NCBI GenBank assembly: GCA_945918815.1
Contig: CAMEIU010000110.1
Location: 1-7,493, forward strand
Length of the DNA: 7,493 nt
Direction of reading: 5' to 3'
Origin: an uncultured Clostridia bacterium
Lineage (GTDB): Bacteria > Bacillota > Clostridia > Oscillospirales > Oscillospiraceae
Every line of letters begins with the position of its first letter. The first letter of the stretch is position 1. The position numbers and the translations under genes were made by a program. This document shows positions 1 through 6,130 of the stretch, piece after piece. The notes beneath the pieces are model-generated. The model ran no database searches. It had not been told where the DNA came from and worked only from the letters and a program-made list of their open reading frames with translations.

Positions 1-264
1 GCTCAAAAGGCCGCCGCAGAGGGAATAACCCATGGCAGACACCTGTCCGGTGACGAGGCTCCCCAATACCACCCGCACCAGCAGCAAAGCCAACGCGGAC
101 TTGGCTTCCAGCACATAGAAGGCGAATAAGGTGAAAATATTGGCAAGCCCCAACTTGATGCCGGGTACCGGCGTCAGGGGGGGCAGCTGCGCCTCCAATA
201 CGAAGACGCAAAGCGCGGCGGCGGTCAAGACCGCCAGAAGGGTCAGCCGTTTTGTTTTCTTCAT
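1..264 (-). CDS. Gx transporter family protein (Hpre_diP_synt_I type), 3' end outside window
   Basis: The first 88 residues of a membrane protein are visible; the gene runs off the left edge. It starts MKKTKRLTLLAVLTAAALCV, a short basic head followed by a hydrophobic helix. Next comes a stretch with LEAQLPPLTPVPGIKLGLAN, typical of the family once annotated 'heptaprenyl diphosphate synthase component I' and now called Gx transporter. More hydrophobic segments follow (FTLFAFYVLE, ALALLLVRVVLGSLVTG). These are small integral membrane proteins, ECF S-component-like in appearance, often encoded beside NusG-II and ApbE genes in anaerobes; the transported substrate is not established. The ATG overlaps the stop of the upstream NusG-II gene as ATGA (261-264), so the two are probably translationally coupled. 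A weak GGAG-like RBS lies in the upstream gene. Confidence 0.85.
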   Translation of the reverse strand, partial: MKKTKRLTLLAVLTAAALCVFVLEAQLPPLTPVPGIKLGLANIFTLFAFYVLEAKSALALLLVRVVLGSLVTGQVSAMGYSLCGGLLS

Positions 265-602
265 GGGACACTCCACTGGATGACCAGATGAAGGGGCAGA
301 CAGACGATGGGTGTGCCGTTTTCCGCCAGAGGCCCGTGGTGCACGCAGTCCTGATTGCCGCAGTCCGCCTCCACCACCCAGACGGTTTCGGAGGTGATCT
401 GAATGCGGTTATACCCGCCGTCCCACTCCACCGTCAGCGTATAAGGCTCCTGGACCTGAGATAGGTCGATGGCATACAGCGTCTCCCCATCCTGGGACAC
501 CGTCACGGTCCGCCCCTTGGGCGAGAACCAAAAAAACAAAATCAGCCCGATGCAAATCAGCGCCAATATTCCAAACACCAGCACCCATCGCTTGGTTGTC
601 AA
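261..602 (-). CDS. NusG domain II-containing protein, membrane anchored, TTG start
   Basis: A 113-residue protein with an N-terminal membrane helix (about residues 6-27, VLVFGILALICIGLILFFWF) followed by a NusG domain II fold outside the membrane. The domain carries the family's cysteine pattern: ADCGNQDCVHHG near residues 79-90 and IVCLPLHLVI near the C-terminus. It is not the transcription factor NusG. Such proteins are found with Gx transporter and ApbE genes, and I recall similar ones in Gram-positive extracellular electron transfer loci, but their exact role is unknown. I chose the TTG at 602 because GGGAGG lies about 7 nt upstream and the protein then begins directly before the membrane helix. 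An in-frame ATG at 653 would translate a palindromic repeat and has no RBS. The stop overlaps the next start (ATGA). Confidence 0.85.
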   Translation of the reverse strand: MTTKRWVLVFGILALICIGLILFFWFSPKGRTVTVSQDGETLYAIDLSQVQEPYTLTVEWDGGYNRIQITSETVWVVEADCGNQDCVHHGPLAENGTPIVCLPLHLVIQWSVP

Positions 603-644
603 AATGTTTCCCTCCCGCAGCGTACCCTCGTGCCCCCTCTGTAG

Positions 645-664
645 GGGCGGCATATATGCCGCCC
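645..664. repeat. TAGGGG-type intergenic palindrome, copy 1 (CGGC subtype)
   Basis: A perfect 20-bp palindrome, GGGCGGCATA followed by its reverse complement, preceded by CTGTAG. The same core recurs at 3725-3744. It is the left member of a pair with 703-722, which belongs to the same family in reverse orientation. It is not followed by a T-run, so it is not an ordinary terminator. Confidence 0.85.
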
Positions 665-702
665 GTTTGGCAGTTGGTACAAAGACACAGCTGCCTTCCA
701 GC

Positions 703-722
703 GGGACGCATGCATGCGTCCC
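703..722. repeat. TAGGGG-type intergenic palindrome, copy 2 (ACGC subtype, reversed)
   Basis: A perfect 20-bp palindrome, GGGACGCATG followed by its reverse complement, then CTAGAG. Read on the minus strand it is CTCTAGGGGACGC...GCGTCCCGCTG, matching copy 3 (3675-3694) and sharing the TAGGGG...CCCG frame with copies 1 and 4. Confidence 0.85.
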
Positions 723-756
723 CTAGAGAGGTTTTTTCGTTCCCTGCGGCAAAAGC

Positions 757-788
757 GCATGTCACTGCGAGCCAGTGCGCACACTGGC
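757..788. repeat. 32-bp hairpin repeat, copy A
   Basis: The sequence begins GCATGTCACTGCGAG and continues into a 7-bp perfect stem, GCCAGTG, with loop CGCA and return arm CACTGGC (771-788). It is 28/32 identical to copy B at 836-867. Repeats of this look (CATTGCGA..CCAGT..ACTGG) are, to my knowledge, scattered between genes of gut Clostridia. Confidence 0.8.
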
Positions 789-835
789 GCACCCCAGGGT
801 GGCCTTCTCTTGCCCCGCATCCGACTTTCCTCCTT

Positions 836-867
836 GCATGTCATTGCGAACCAGTCCGCAGACTGGC
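836..867. repeat. 32-bp hairpin repeat, copy B
   Basis: This second copy has the same orientation as copy A. Its stem is CCAGTC (851-856), loop CGCA, GACTGG (861-866), and flanking TTG/CAA can pair weakly outside. Of the four differences from copy A, two are the two sides of one stem pair (G-C becomes C-G), so the stem is kept. Confidence 0.8.
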
Positions 868-929
868 AATTCGTACGCTCCTTTGCGGGGCAATTCACCT
901 TCCGGCAATCCGTATCCCCGATGTGCGGT

Positions 930-1925
930 TTACCGCGTCAAAATCGTGATGTCCGTATCGCAGGCGAGCCGTCCTTCCAGTCCTTCGGTCGCGAAAACGC
1001 GCCCATCCTCCAAAATAAACACCGCTTCAAACGCATAGGCTCCCGATTGCCAGAAGTCTGCCGCGTCCTCTAATCCCATGACAAACAACGCCGTGGAAAG
1101 CCCGTCGGCCAGGGTGTCGTCTTCAGCCACAATGGTCACGGAGGCCAGGCCGTTCCCGGCGGGATAGCCCGTGTCCGGGTCCAGAATGTGGTGCCAGCGT
1201 TGGCCGTCTTCTTCGAAATACCGGTGGTAACCGCCGGAGGTCACCACGGCGCAGTCGGAAACAGAGAGGGTCAGAATATAATTGGCCGGGTCCTGGGGAT
1301 CCGTGATGCCGATGGTCCAATGGCTGCCGCCGGGCTTGGTTCCCATGACGCGGATGTTGCCGCCCAGGGACAAACAGGCCGACGTGACGCCCACCTCCTT
1401 CAGAATTTCCGCGGCCCGTCCGGCGGCATAGCCCTTGGCGATGCCGCCCAGGTCCATGCCCATGCCGTCCGTTCCAAAGGAGACCGTCCCGCCGTCCAAC
1501 GTCACGGCTTCATAATCCACCAGGGAAAGGGCCTGCTCCAGGGCTTCCGGATCCGGCACGGCCGGGTCGCCGCCGTACCAGCCCCACAGGTCCACCACCG
1601 GCTCAATGGTGTAGTCATAGGCCCCACCCGTGGCTCGGGAGAGGTCCAAAGCCCGCTGCAATAAATCCGCCGTCTCCTGGGAGACTGTGCCGCCGCCGTC
1701 CCGGTTCACCCGGGCGATCTCGCTGTCCGCTCCCTCAATGGAGAGCAGCCGGTCCAGCCGCTCCAGCTCCGCCCGGGCCTGTTCCAGGTCCTCCTGGGAG
1801 CCGTCGGCCTGGAGCCGGATGACCGTATCCATGGCAAAAAAGGTGGTCTCAGTCAGCTGCCGGTGGGCGCATCCGCACAGGCACAGCAGCAGCCCAAGCA
1901 GGACGCCCAGCCGCTTCCAATCCAC
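930..1925 (-). CDS. apbE: FAD:protein FMN transferase, ApbE family, lipoprotein (GTG start)
   Basis: A 331-residue ApbE-family enzyme. ApbE proteins use Mg2+ and FAD to attach FMN covalently to a Thr/Ser of extracytoplasmic redox proteins such as Rnf and Nqr subunits. Residues 1-19 form a lipoprotein signal peptide: basic DWKR, a Leu-rich core, then lipobox LCGC with the anchoring Cys at 19, so the enzyme should sit on the outer face of the membrane. Family motifs visible: TFFAMDTVIRL near 26-36, MDLGGIAKGYA in the middle, SLGGN, SGGYHRYFEE, HHILDPDTGYP, and DGLSTALFVMG near the C-terminus with the expected metal-binding Asp/Thr. I chose the GTG at 1925 because GAGGGGGG lies 5 nt upstream; an in-frame ATG at 1994 falls inside the promoter. 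The downstream NusG-II and Gx transporter genes suggest a membrane redox module, but the flavinylated partner is not in this window. Confidence 0.92.
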   Translation of the reverse strand: MDWKRLGVLLGLLLCLCGCAHRQLTETTFFAMDTVIRLQADGSQEDLEQARAELERLDRLLSIEGADSEIARVNRDGGGTVSQETADLLQRALDLSRATGGAYDYTIEPVVDLWGWYGGDPAVPDPEALEQALSLVDYEAVTLDGGTVSFGTDGMGMDLGGIAKGYAAGRAAEILKEVGVTSACLSLGGNIRVMGTKPGGSHWTIGITDPQDPANYILTLSVSDCAVVTSGGYHRYFEEDGQRWHHILDPDTGYPAGNGLASVTIVAEDDTLADGLSTALFVMGLEDAADFWQSGAYAFEAVFILEDGRVFATEGLEGRLACDTDITILTR

Positions 1926-1976
1926 TTTGGCCCCCCTCGGGTAGAATTTACAGAAAAACTGAAAAAAACTACTTTT

Positions 1977-2004
1977 ACTATAGTCAATTTTCATAAAAAG
2001 TCAA
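1977..2004 (-). promoter_or_regulatory. Sigma-A-type promoter of the apbE gene
   Basis: On the minus strand, -35 TTGACT (1999-2004) and -10 TATAGT (1977-1982) are separated by 16 bp. Transcription would start near 1970, about 45 nt before the GTG start. The octamer AATTGACT occurs twice, 17 bp apart (1999-2006 and 1982-1989), so the second copy fills the spacer up to the -10. The stretch is much more AT-rich than its surroundings. Confidence 0.7.
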
Positions 2005-2040
2005 TTAAAATATTGTCATATCGATACAAACAGAGCGGAA

Positions 2041-3636
2041 TCACCCGATTTGCCGAATCAACGCCTCGGCGCAGACCATACCGTCCACCGCCGCCGACAT
2101 GATTCCACCGGCGTAACCGGCCCCCTCACCGCAGGGGTAGAGGCCCCGCAGTCGGGACTGCTTCCCGTCGTCCCGGAGGATCCGCACCGGGGAGGAGCTG
2201 CGGGTTTCCGGGGCGGTCAGCACGGCTTCGGGACCGGCAAAACCATGGAGCTTCTGGTCCAGAAGGGGAAGGGCCTGCTCCAAAACCGACGTGATCTTCG
2301 GCGGCAGCACCGTGTGCAGATCGCAAAGGGTGACGCCGGGCCGGTAGGTGGGCTGCACCTGGCCCAGCACCGTGCTGGGCCGGTGTTGGAGGAAATCTCC
2401 CACCAGCTGGGCCGGAGCGTGGTAGTTCCCGCCGCCGGTTTCAAAGGCCCGCCGCTCGATCTCCTGCTGCCAGATCATGCCGCCCAGGACCGACCGGTCC
2501 GGGAAGTCCTCCGGCTGGAGAGTCACCAGCAAGGCCGCGTTGGCGTTTTCCCCGTCCCGGGCCGCGTTGCTCATGCCGTTGGTCACCACCCGGCCCTCTT
2601 CCGAGGCCGCCGCCACCACCTGGCCGCCGGGGCACATGCAGAAGGTGTAGGCCGAGCCGCCGTCGGGCAGATGGACGTTCAATTTATAATCCGCCGGCGG
2701 CAGGTTGGGATGGCCCGCGAAGGGCCCGTACTGGGCCTGATCGATGGCGGCCTGCTTCTGCTCGATGCGCACGCCCATGGAAAAGGGCTTCGGTTCCATG
2801 GGAATTCCCTGGTCTAGAAGAGCCCGGAAGGTGTCCCTGGCGCTGTGGCCGATGGCTAAAATCACCTGGGAGCAGGGGAGGGCCTGTTCCCGGCCGTCCT
2901 GCTCATACAGGACCCCGGTCACCCGGTCTCCTTCGGATTGGAGCCGGGTCATTCTGGCCCCGAACCGGACCTCGCCGCCCAGGTCCAGAATTTTGGCCCT
3001 GAGGTTCTGCACCACTTCGATCAAAACGTCGGTGCCGATGTGGGGTTTGGCGTCGAAGAGGATTTCGCCCCCGGCCCCGGCGTCGGAAAACTGCTCCAGC
3101 ACCCAGCGGCACCGTTCGTTCTTGGTGCCGGTGTTCAGCTTGCCGTCGGAGAAGGTGCCTGCGCCGCCCTCGCCGAACTGGACGTTGCACTGGGGATCCA
3201 GACGGCCGGTGCTCCAGAATTCCTGCACCTTCTCATGGCGGCGGATCGCGTCCAGGCCGCGCTCCAGCACGATGGGCCGCAGCCCCGCCAGAGCAAGCAC
3301 TAGGGCAGCGAACATCCCCGCCGGTCCGAAGCCCACCACCACGGGCCGCTCCGTTGGAACCGCTGCCGGAACTGGTACTTGGTAGACATAATCTTTTGCA
3401 ATGTCAATCTTTGGATCCCGTAGCCGCTTGAGAAGCTTGTCCTCTTTCTCCTTCACAGCCACGTCCACCGTATAGAGAATCCGCACGTCCTGCTTTTTCC
3501 TGGCGTCAATGGATTTCTTTCGGATGTGCAGCTGTACAATCTCATTCTCCCGAATCCGCAGATGCTTCGTCGCCAGCTGTACCAGCCGGTTCAGGGAATC
3601 ATCGGGCGATAAAGATAAATCACGGATACGAAGCAT
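2041..3636 (-). CDS. FAD-dependent dehydrogenase of the COG2509 type (uncharacterised)
   Basis: A 531-residue protein, the usual size for this family. Residues 1-90 form the family's N-terminal region (MLRIRDLSLSPDD, then a basic stretch with HIRKKSIDARKKQD). A Rossmann FAD-binding motif follows at about 99-110 (VVVGFGPAGMFA). The family signature FGEGGAGTFSDGKLNTG is at about 144-160. Further conserved pieces are LAIGHSARDTF, the MCPGGQV segment, GGGNYHAPAQLV, and YPCGEGAGYAGGIMSAAVDG near 500-519, which closes the FAD site. The fold resembles other FAD oxidoreductases, but substrate and reaction are unknown. The ATG at 3636 is favoured by AGGAGG 7 nt upstream; an upstream in-frame ATG at 3708 would translate a palindromic repeat. 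It lies 120 bp downstream of a second flavoprotein gene on the same strand and is probably co-transcribed with it. Confidence 0.9.
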   Translation of the reverse strand: MLRIRDLSLSPDDSLNRLVQLATKHLRIRENEIVQLHIRKKSIDARKKQDVRILYTVDVAVKEKEDKLLKRLRDPKIDIAKDYVYQVPVPAAVPTERPVVVGFGPAGMFAALVLALAGLRPIVLERGLDAIRRHEKVQEFWSTGRLDPQCNVQFGEGGAGTFSDGKLNTGTKNERCRWVLEQFSDAGAGGEILFDAKPHIGTDVLIEVVQNLRAKILDLGGEVRFGARMTRLQSEGDRVTGVLYEQDGREQALPCSQVILAIGHSARDTFRALLDQGIPMEPKPFSMGVRIEQKQAAIDQAQYGPFAGHPNLPPADYKLNVHLPDGGSAYTFCMCPGGQVVAAASEEGRVVTNGMSNAARDGENANAALLVTLQPEDFPDRSVLGGMIWQQEIERRAFETGGGNYHAPAQLVGDFLQHRPSTVLGQVQPTYRPGVTLCDLHTVLPPKITSVLEQALPLLDQKLHGFAGPEAVLTAPETRSSSPVRILRDDGKQSRLRGLYPCGEGAGYAGGIMSAAVDGMVCAEALIRQIG

Positions 3637-3674
3637 AGAAAGCCTCCTGAAAATCAAAACTGATCTGTTGCAGC

Positions 3675-3694
3675 GGGACGCATATATGCGTCCC
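3675..3694. repeat. TAGGGG-type palindrome, copy 3 (ACGC subtype, reversed)
   Basis: A perfect 20-bp palindrome, GGGACGCATA followed by its reverse complement, flanked by CAGC on the left and CTATAG on the right. It is nearly identical to copy 2. It lies between the two flavoprotein genes, about 40 nt before the start of the downstream one. Confidence 0.85.
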
Positions 3695-3724
3695 CTATAG
3701 AGTACCATCCTATATCCTCTGTAG

Positions 3725-3744
3725 GGGCGGCATATATGCCGCCC
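3725..3744. repeat. TAGGGG-type palindrome, copy 4 (CGGC subtype)
   Basis: The 20-bp core is identical to copy 1, again preceded by CCTCTGTAG. With copy 3 it forms a pair whose order is swapped relative to copies 1 and 2. It starts 12 nt past the stop codon of the 3757-4971 gene, on that gene's downstream side. There is no T-run next to it. Confidence 0.85.
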
Positions 3745-3756
3745 AAATAACCGGTC

Positions 3757-4971
3757 CTATGTGTCGGCCCATGTTCCCAATCGTCCCGCCACTCTGCCGG
3801 AGCTCCAGGCCCATTGGAGGTTGTAGCCGCCGCAGTCGCCGTCGATGTCCAGCACCTCGCCGCAGGCAAACAGCCCGGGGCACAGGCGGCTTTCCATGGT
3901 GTCGGGGCGGAACTCCGCCGTCAGCATGCCGCCTGCCGTCACCTGGGCCTGATCGAAGCCCAGTACGCCGGTCACCGGCAGGGGGAAATATTTCATCAGA
4001 TGGCTGATCGTTTGCAGCTCCCGGTCTGTCAGGGAGCCTGCGGTTCTGGACAGATCGTACCCGCCGCCGGTCAGAATCACCCGGCCCAACCGGTTGTGAA
4101 CCATGCCCGTCAGAAAGTCCTCCAAGGGCAGCTCCGGCGCGGCCTGCCGTTTTTCCATGAGCAGCGCCGCCACGTCTTCCTCCGTCCAGGGCCGCAGCAG
4201 ATCCAGTAACAAAACCTGCTCTCCGCCCTGGGCCGCTTCCCGGGAGACCTCAAACACCGCCGGTCCGCTGACGCCGAAGTCCGTGAACTGCACCTCGCCC
4301 GCCGTCCGGGCCACGGTTTTGCCGTCCCGCTTCAGAGTCAGCCCCGCGTCGGCCCGCACGCCCTTCAAGGACCGGATGGCGCCGCCGGTTTTCAATTGCA
4401 CCAGGGACGGCTTCAGCTCCGTCCGGTGGTGGCCCATGGATTGGAGCAGCTTGTAGCCCAAATCCGTGCCGCCCAGCTTACCCCCCGCCGCGCCGCCGCA
4501 GGCCACGATGACTTTGTCGGCGTAGAAGGCTTCCTCCGCCGTCTTTACCGTGAAGCCCCGGGCCTTTTTGCCGATGGATTGAATCTCACAGCCGCAGCGG
4601 ACCGTCACACCCCGCCGATCCAAAGCGAATCGCAGCACGTCCACCACGCTGTTGGCCTGGTCGGAGAAGGGATAGACCCGGCCGGAATCCTCGGCCACGG
4701 TCAGAAGGCCCAGACTGCGGAAGAATTCCAGAGTATTGTCCACGGAGAACCGCTCCAACGCCGGCCCCACAAAACCGGGGTCACGGCCGTGGTAGTGTGC
4801 CGCAGAGGCGTGGAGATTGCTGAGGTTGCACCGGCCGTTGCCGGTGGCCAGCAGCTTCCGTCCCACACGGCTCTGCCGCTCCAGCAGCGTGACCTGGTTC
4901 CCCGGATCCTCCGCCGCCGTCAAAGCCGCCATCATCCCCCCGGCGCCGCCGCCGATAATCAAGACCTTCAT
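3757..4971 (-). CDS. HI0933/BaiN-like NAD(P)/FAD-dependent oxidoreductase
   Basis: A 404-residue flavoprotein of the HI0933 family, which is often annotated 'aminoacetone oxidase family FAD-binding enzyme' and includes BaiN of bile-acid 7-dehydroxylating clostridia. Visible motifs: the N-terminal dinucleotide-binding loop IIGGGAGGMMAA (5-16), GRKLLATGNGRCNLSN (about 37-52), VACGGAAGGKLGGTDLGY in the middle, GEVQFTDFGVSGPAVFEVSR, and the C-terminal FAD motif ACGEVLDIDGDCGGYNLQWA. Family members bind FAD; BaiN is reported to act on steroid-ring intermediates, but the family is broad and this member's substrate cannot be inferred. The ATG at 4971 puts the FAD loop at the normal distance; the in-frame ATG at 4992 overlaps the likely AGAAGGTGG ribosome binding site. 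It heads a probable two-gene operon with the COG2509-type gene. Confidence 0.9.
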   Translation of the reverse strand: MKVLIIGGGAGGMMAALTAAEDPGNQVTLLERQSRVGRKLLATGNGRCNLSNLHASAAHYHGRDPGFVGPALERFSVDNTLEFFRSLGLLTVAEDSGRVYPFSDQANSVVDVLRFALDRRGVTVRCGCEIQSIGKKARGFTVKTAEEAFYADKVIVACGGAAGGKLGGTDLGYKLLQSMGHHRTELKPSLVQLKTGGAIRSLKGVRADAGLTLKRDGKTVARTAGEVQFTDFGVSGPAVFEVSREAAQGGEQVLLLDLLRPWTEEDVAALLMEKRQAAPELPLEDFLTGMVHNRLGRVILTGGGYDLSRTAGSLTDRELQTISHLMKYFPLPVTGVLGFDQAQVTAGGMLTAEFRPDTMESRLCPGLFACGEVLDIDGDCGGYNLQWAWSSGRVAGRLGTWADT

Positions 4972-5000
4972 CCAAAACCACCTTCTCCCCATTTTACTTT

Positions 5001-5029
5001 AGTATACTATAAAACCGAAGTCAGCACAA
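5001..5029 (-). promoter_or_regulatory. Probable promoter of the leftward flavoprotein operon
   Basis: On the minus strand, -35 TTGTGC (5024-5029, weak) and -10 TATACT (5001-5006, strong) are spaced 17 bp, about 30 nt before the ATG at 4971. It lies back to back with the rightward promoter at 5036-5063; the two -35 boxes are only 6 bp apart. Confidence 0.55.
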
Positions 5030-5035
5030 GAACGG

Positions 5036-5063
5036 TTGCATTTTTTCTGAAATGTGGTAAGAT
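5036..5063 (+). promoter_or_regulatory. Probable extended -10 promoter of ylmH
   Basis: A weak -35 TTGCAT (5036-5041), a 16-bp spacer, and -10 TAAGAT (5058-5063) directly preceded by TGG, giving an extended -10. The predicted start of transcription near 5070 falls right at the TAGGGG-type element. It is divergent from the flavoprotein promoter. Confidence 0.5.
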
Positions 5064-5073
5064 ATGCCCTGTA

Positions 5074-5092
5074 GGGGCGGATATCATCCGCC
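5074..5092. repeat. TAGGGG-type palindrome, copy 5 (variant) in the ylmH leader
   Basis: CTGTAGGGG is followed by an inverted repeat, GGCGGAT - ATC - ATCCGCC (5076-5092). The left flank is identical to copies 1 and 4, but the core is shorter and does not contain CATATATG. The copy is single, not paired, and lies between the ylmH promoter and its RBS (AAGGAG, 5105-5110). Confidence 0.75.
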
Positions 5093-5116
5093 TGCCTGAT
5101 CGAAAAGGAGACCGTC

Positions 5117-5902
5117 ATGGACAAACAGACCCAAATCGCCCGCGTGGCGGAAAACGACGAAGACCGGCTCCTGTTCGCCAAGCTCTACGACCGGCTGACC
5201 GGAGCGGAGCGGAAGAACATTCCCGGCGTCACCGGCTTCCTCTCGCCCAGAGAGCAGGTCCTGACCCGCCGCCTGCTGCCGGACCTGGAGCTGCGCTTTT
5301 TCGGCGGCTGCGAAGGGGCCGAGCGGAAGGTCTGTTGCTGGCTGCCGGACTATCTGGACGAGAGCTGGCTCACCGGGGAGGAAGGCCCCATGGCCGCCGT
5401 CCGGGCGACCTATTTTGAGAAGGACCCTTTGACCCACCGGGATTTCCTGGGCAGCCTCATGGGTCTGGGCGTCAAGCGGGAGACTGTGGGGGACATCTAT
5501 GTGGGTGTGGGGACCTGCGACTTCCTGACCACCCGAGAGATTCTGCCCTTCCTGCTGCAAAACCTGACCAGCGCAGGCCGGACCAAGCTCCATGTGGAGC
5601 AGATTCCGTTGGAAGCCCTGGCGGCGCCGAAGGCGGAGGTCAAGGAGATTCGTGACACCGTGTCTTCTCTGCGGCTCGACAGCGTCGTAGGCGCCGGATT
5701 CAACCTGGCCCGGGGCAAGGCGGCGGCCCTGATCGAGACCGGCAAGGTGTCCCTCAACGACTTGCCCTGTCTCAAGCCGGATAAGCTCCTGGCGGAAGGG
5801 GACAAAGTCTCCGCCCGCGGCTTCGGCAAGCTGGTCCTGTCCCAGGTGGGCGGCCGCACCAAGAAGGATCGGATTTCCATTATGCTACAAAAATATATCT
5901 AG
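5117..5902 (+). CDS. ylmH: YlmH-family S4-domain RNA-binding protein
   Basis: A 261-residue protein matching the YlmH family in length and layout. An N-terminal and central region (residues 1-180) contains FLSPREQ, LRFFGGCEGAERKVCCWLPDY, LTHRDFLGSLMGLGVKRETVGDI and the YVGVGTCDF segment. A C-terminal S4 RNA-binding domain follows (about 185-245, LRLDSVVGAGFNLARGKAAALIETGKVSLN, then the EGDKVSARGFGK turn). In Bacillus subtilis YlmH binds ribosomes and has been linked to ribosome-associated quality control of stalled large subunits; in many Firmicutes it lies in the division cluster (ylmE-divIVA), which is not the case here. An RBS (AAGGAG) lies 6 nt before the ATG. It is followed after 9 bp by the DUF896 gene, so the two form an operon. 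Confidence 0.88.
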   Translation: MDKQTQIARVAENDEDRLLFAKLYDRLTGAERKNIPGVTGFLSPREQVLTRRLLPDLELRFFGGCEGAERKVCCWLPDYLDESWLTGEEGPMAAVRATYFEKDPLTHRDFLGSLMGLGVKRETVGDIYVGVGTCDFLTTREILPFLLQNLTSAGRTKLHVEQIPLEALAAPKAEVKEIRDTVSSLRLDSVVGAGFNLARGKAAALIETGKVSLNDLPCLKPDKLLAEGDKVSARGFGKLVLSQVGGRTKKDRISIMLQKYI

Positions 5903-5911
5903 GAGAGTATC

Positions 5912-6130
5912 ATGGAACAAGCAAAAATCGACCGAATCAACGCCCTGGCCCGGAAGTCCAAGACCGAGGGCCTCACGAAGGAAGAAAAGGCAGAGCAGGC
6001 GGCCCTGCGAAAGGAATACGTCGCCGCCGTCAAAGCCAGCCTGGTCGCCCAGCTGGACAACACCTACTATATTGACGAAAAAGGCAACAAACGCAAAGTC
6101 GGCCCCTGGGGCAGCGGGACTACCAACTGA
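5912..6130 (+). CDS. DUF896 (UPF0291, YnzC-like) small protein
   Basis: A 72-residue protein. Residues 1-50 match the DUF896/UPF0291 pattern: KIDRINALARKSKTEGLTKE, EEKAEQAALRKEYV, then a second helix KASLVAQLDNTYYID. It should form a short helical hairpin. The C-terminal tail (EKGNKRKVGPWGSGTTN) is polar and probably disordered. The family is widespread in Firmicutes; B. subtilis YnzC is encoded next to the SOS genes lexA/yneA, but its molecular role is unknown. Only 9 bp separate it from ylmH, and AGGAG lies 7 nt upstream of its ATG, so it is the second gene of a ylmH operon. Confidence 0.87.
   Translation: MEQAKIDRINALARKSKTEGLTKEEKAEQAALRKEYVAAVKASLVAQLDNTYYIDEKGNKRKVGPWGSGTTN

Larger units (their letters stand above)
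603..929. other. Gene-free, repeat-filled gap between apbE-like and nusG-II genes
   Basis: There is no convincing gene in these 327 bases. The stretch holds two TAGGGG-type palindromes (645-664 and 703-722, opposite orientation) and two copies of a 32-bp hairpin repeat (757-788 and 836-867). On the minus strand it lies between the stop of the ApbE gene and the RBS of the NusG-II gene, so it is probably transcribed as an internal untranslated region. I saw no good promoter and no hairpin followed by a T-run on either strand. The open frames crossing it are made of repeat sequence. Confidence 0.75.

Noticed and set aside
599..898. 99-codon open frame on the minus strand in the apbE/nusG-II gap
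   Set aside because: It is built from the two repeat families, has no recognisable domain, and overlaps the NusG-II start; the open frame follows from repeat composition.
1926..1994. ATG start at 1994 for the ApbE gene
   Set aside because: It lies between the -35 and -10 boxes, so it would not be transcribed from that promoter, and it would put 23 residues before a perfect lipoprotein signal peptide. The GTG at 1925 has a good RBS.
3637..3708. ATG start at 3708 for the COG2509-type gene
   Set aside because: It would translate palindrome copy 3; the ATG at 3636 has AGGAGG at the right distance and gives the family's usual N-terminus.
645..3744. The 20-bp palindromes as intrinsic terminators
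   Set aside because: None is followed by a T-run on either strand, and they lie between genes that look co-transcribed.
4396..5418. 340-codon plus-strand open frame
   Set aside because: It lies antisense to the HI0933-type gene and out of frame with ylmH; a GC-rich shadow with no recognisable domain.
5084..5593. 169-codon minus-strand open frame
   Set aside because: It is a shadow antisense to ylmH, whose family match is clear.
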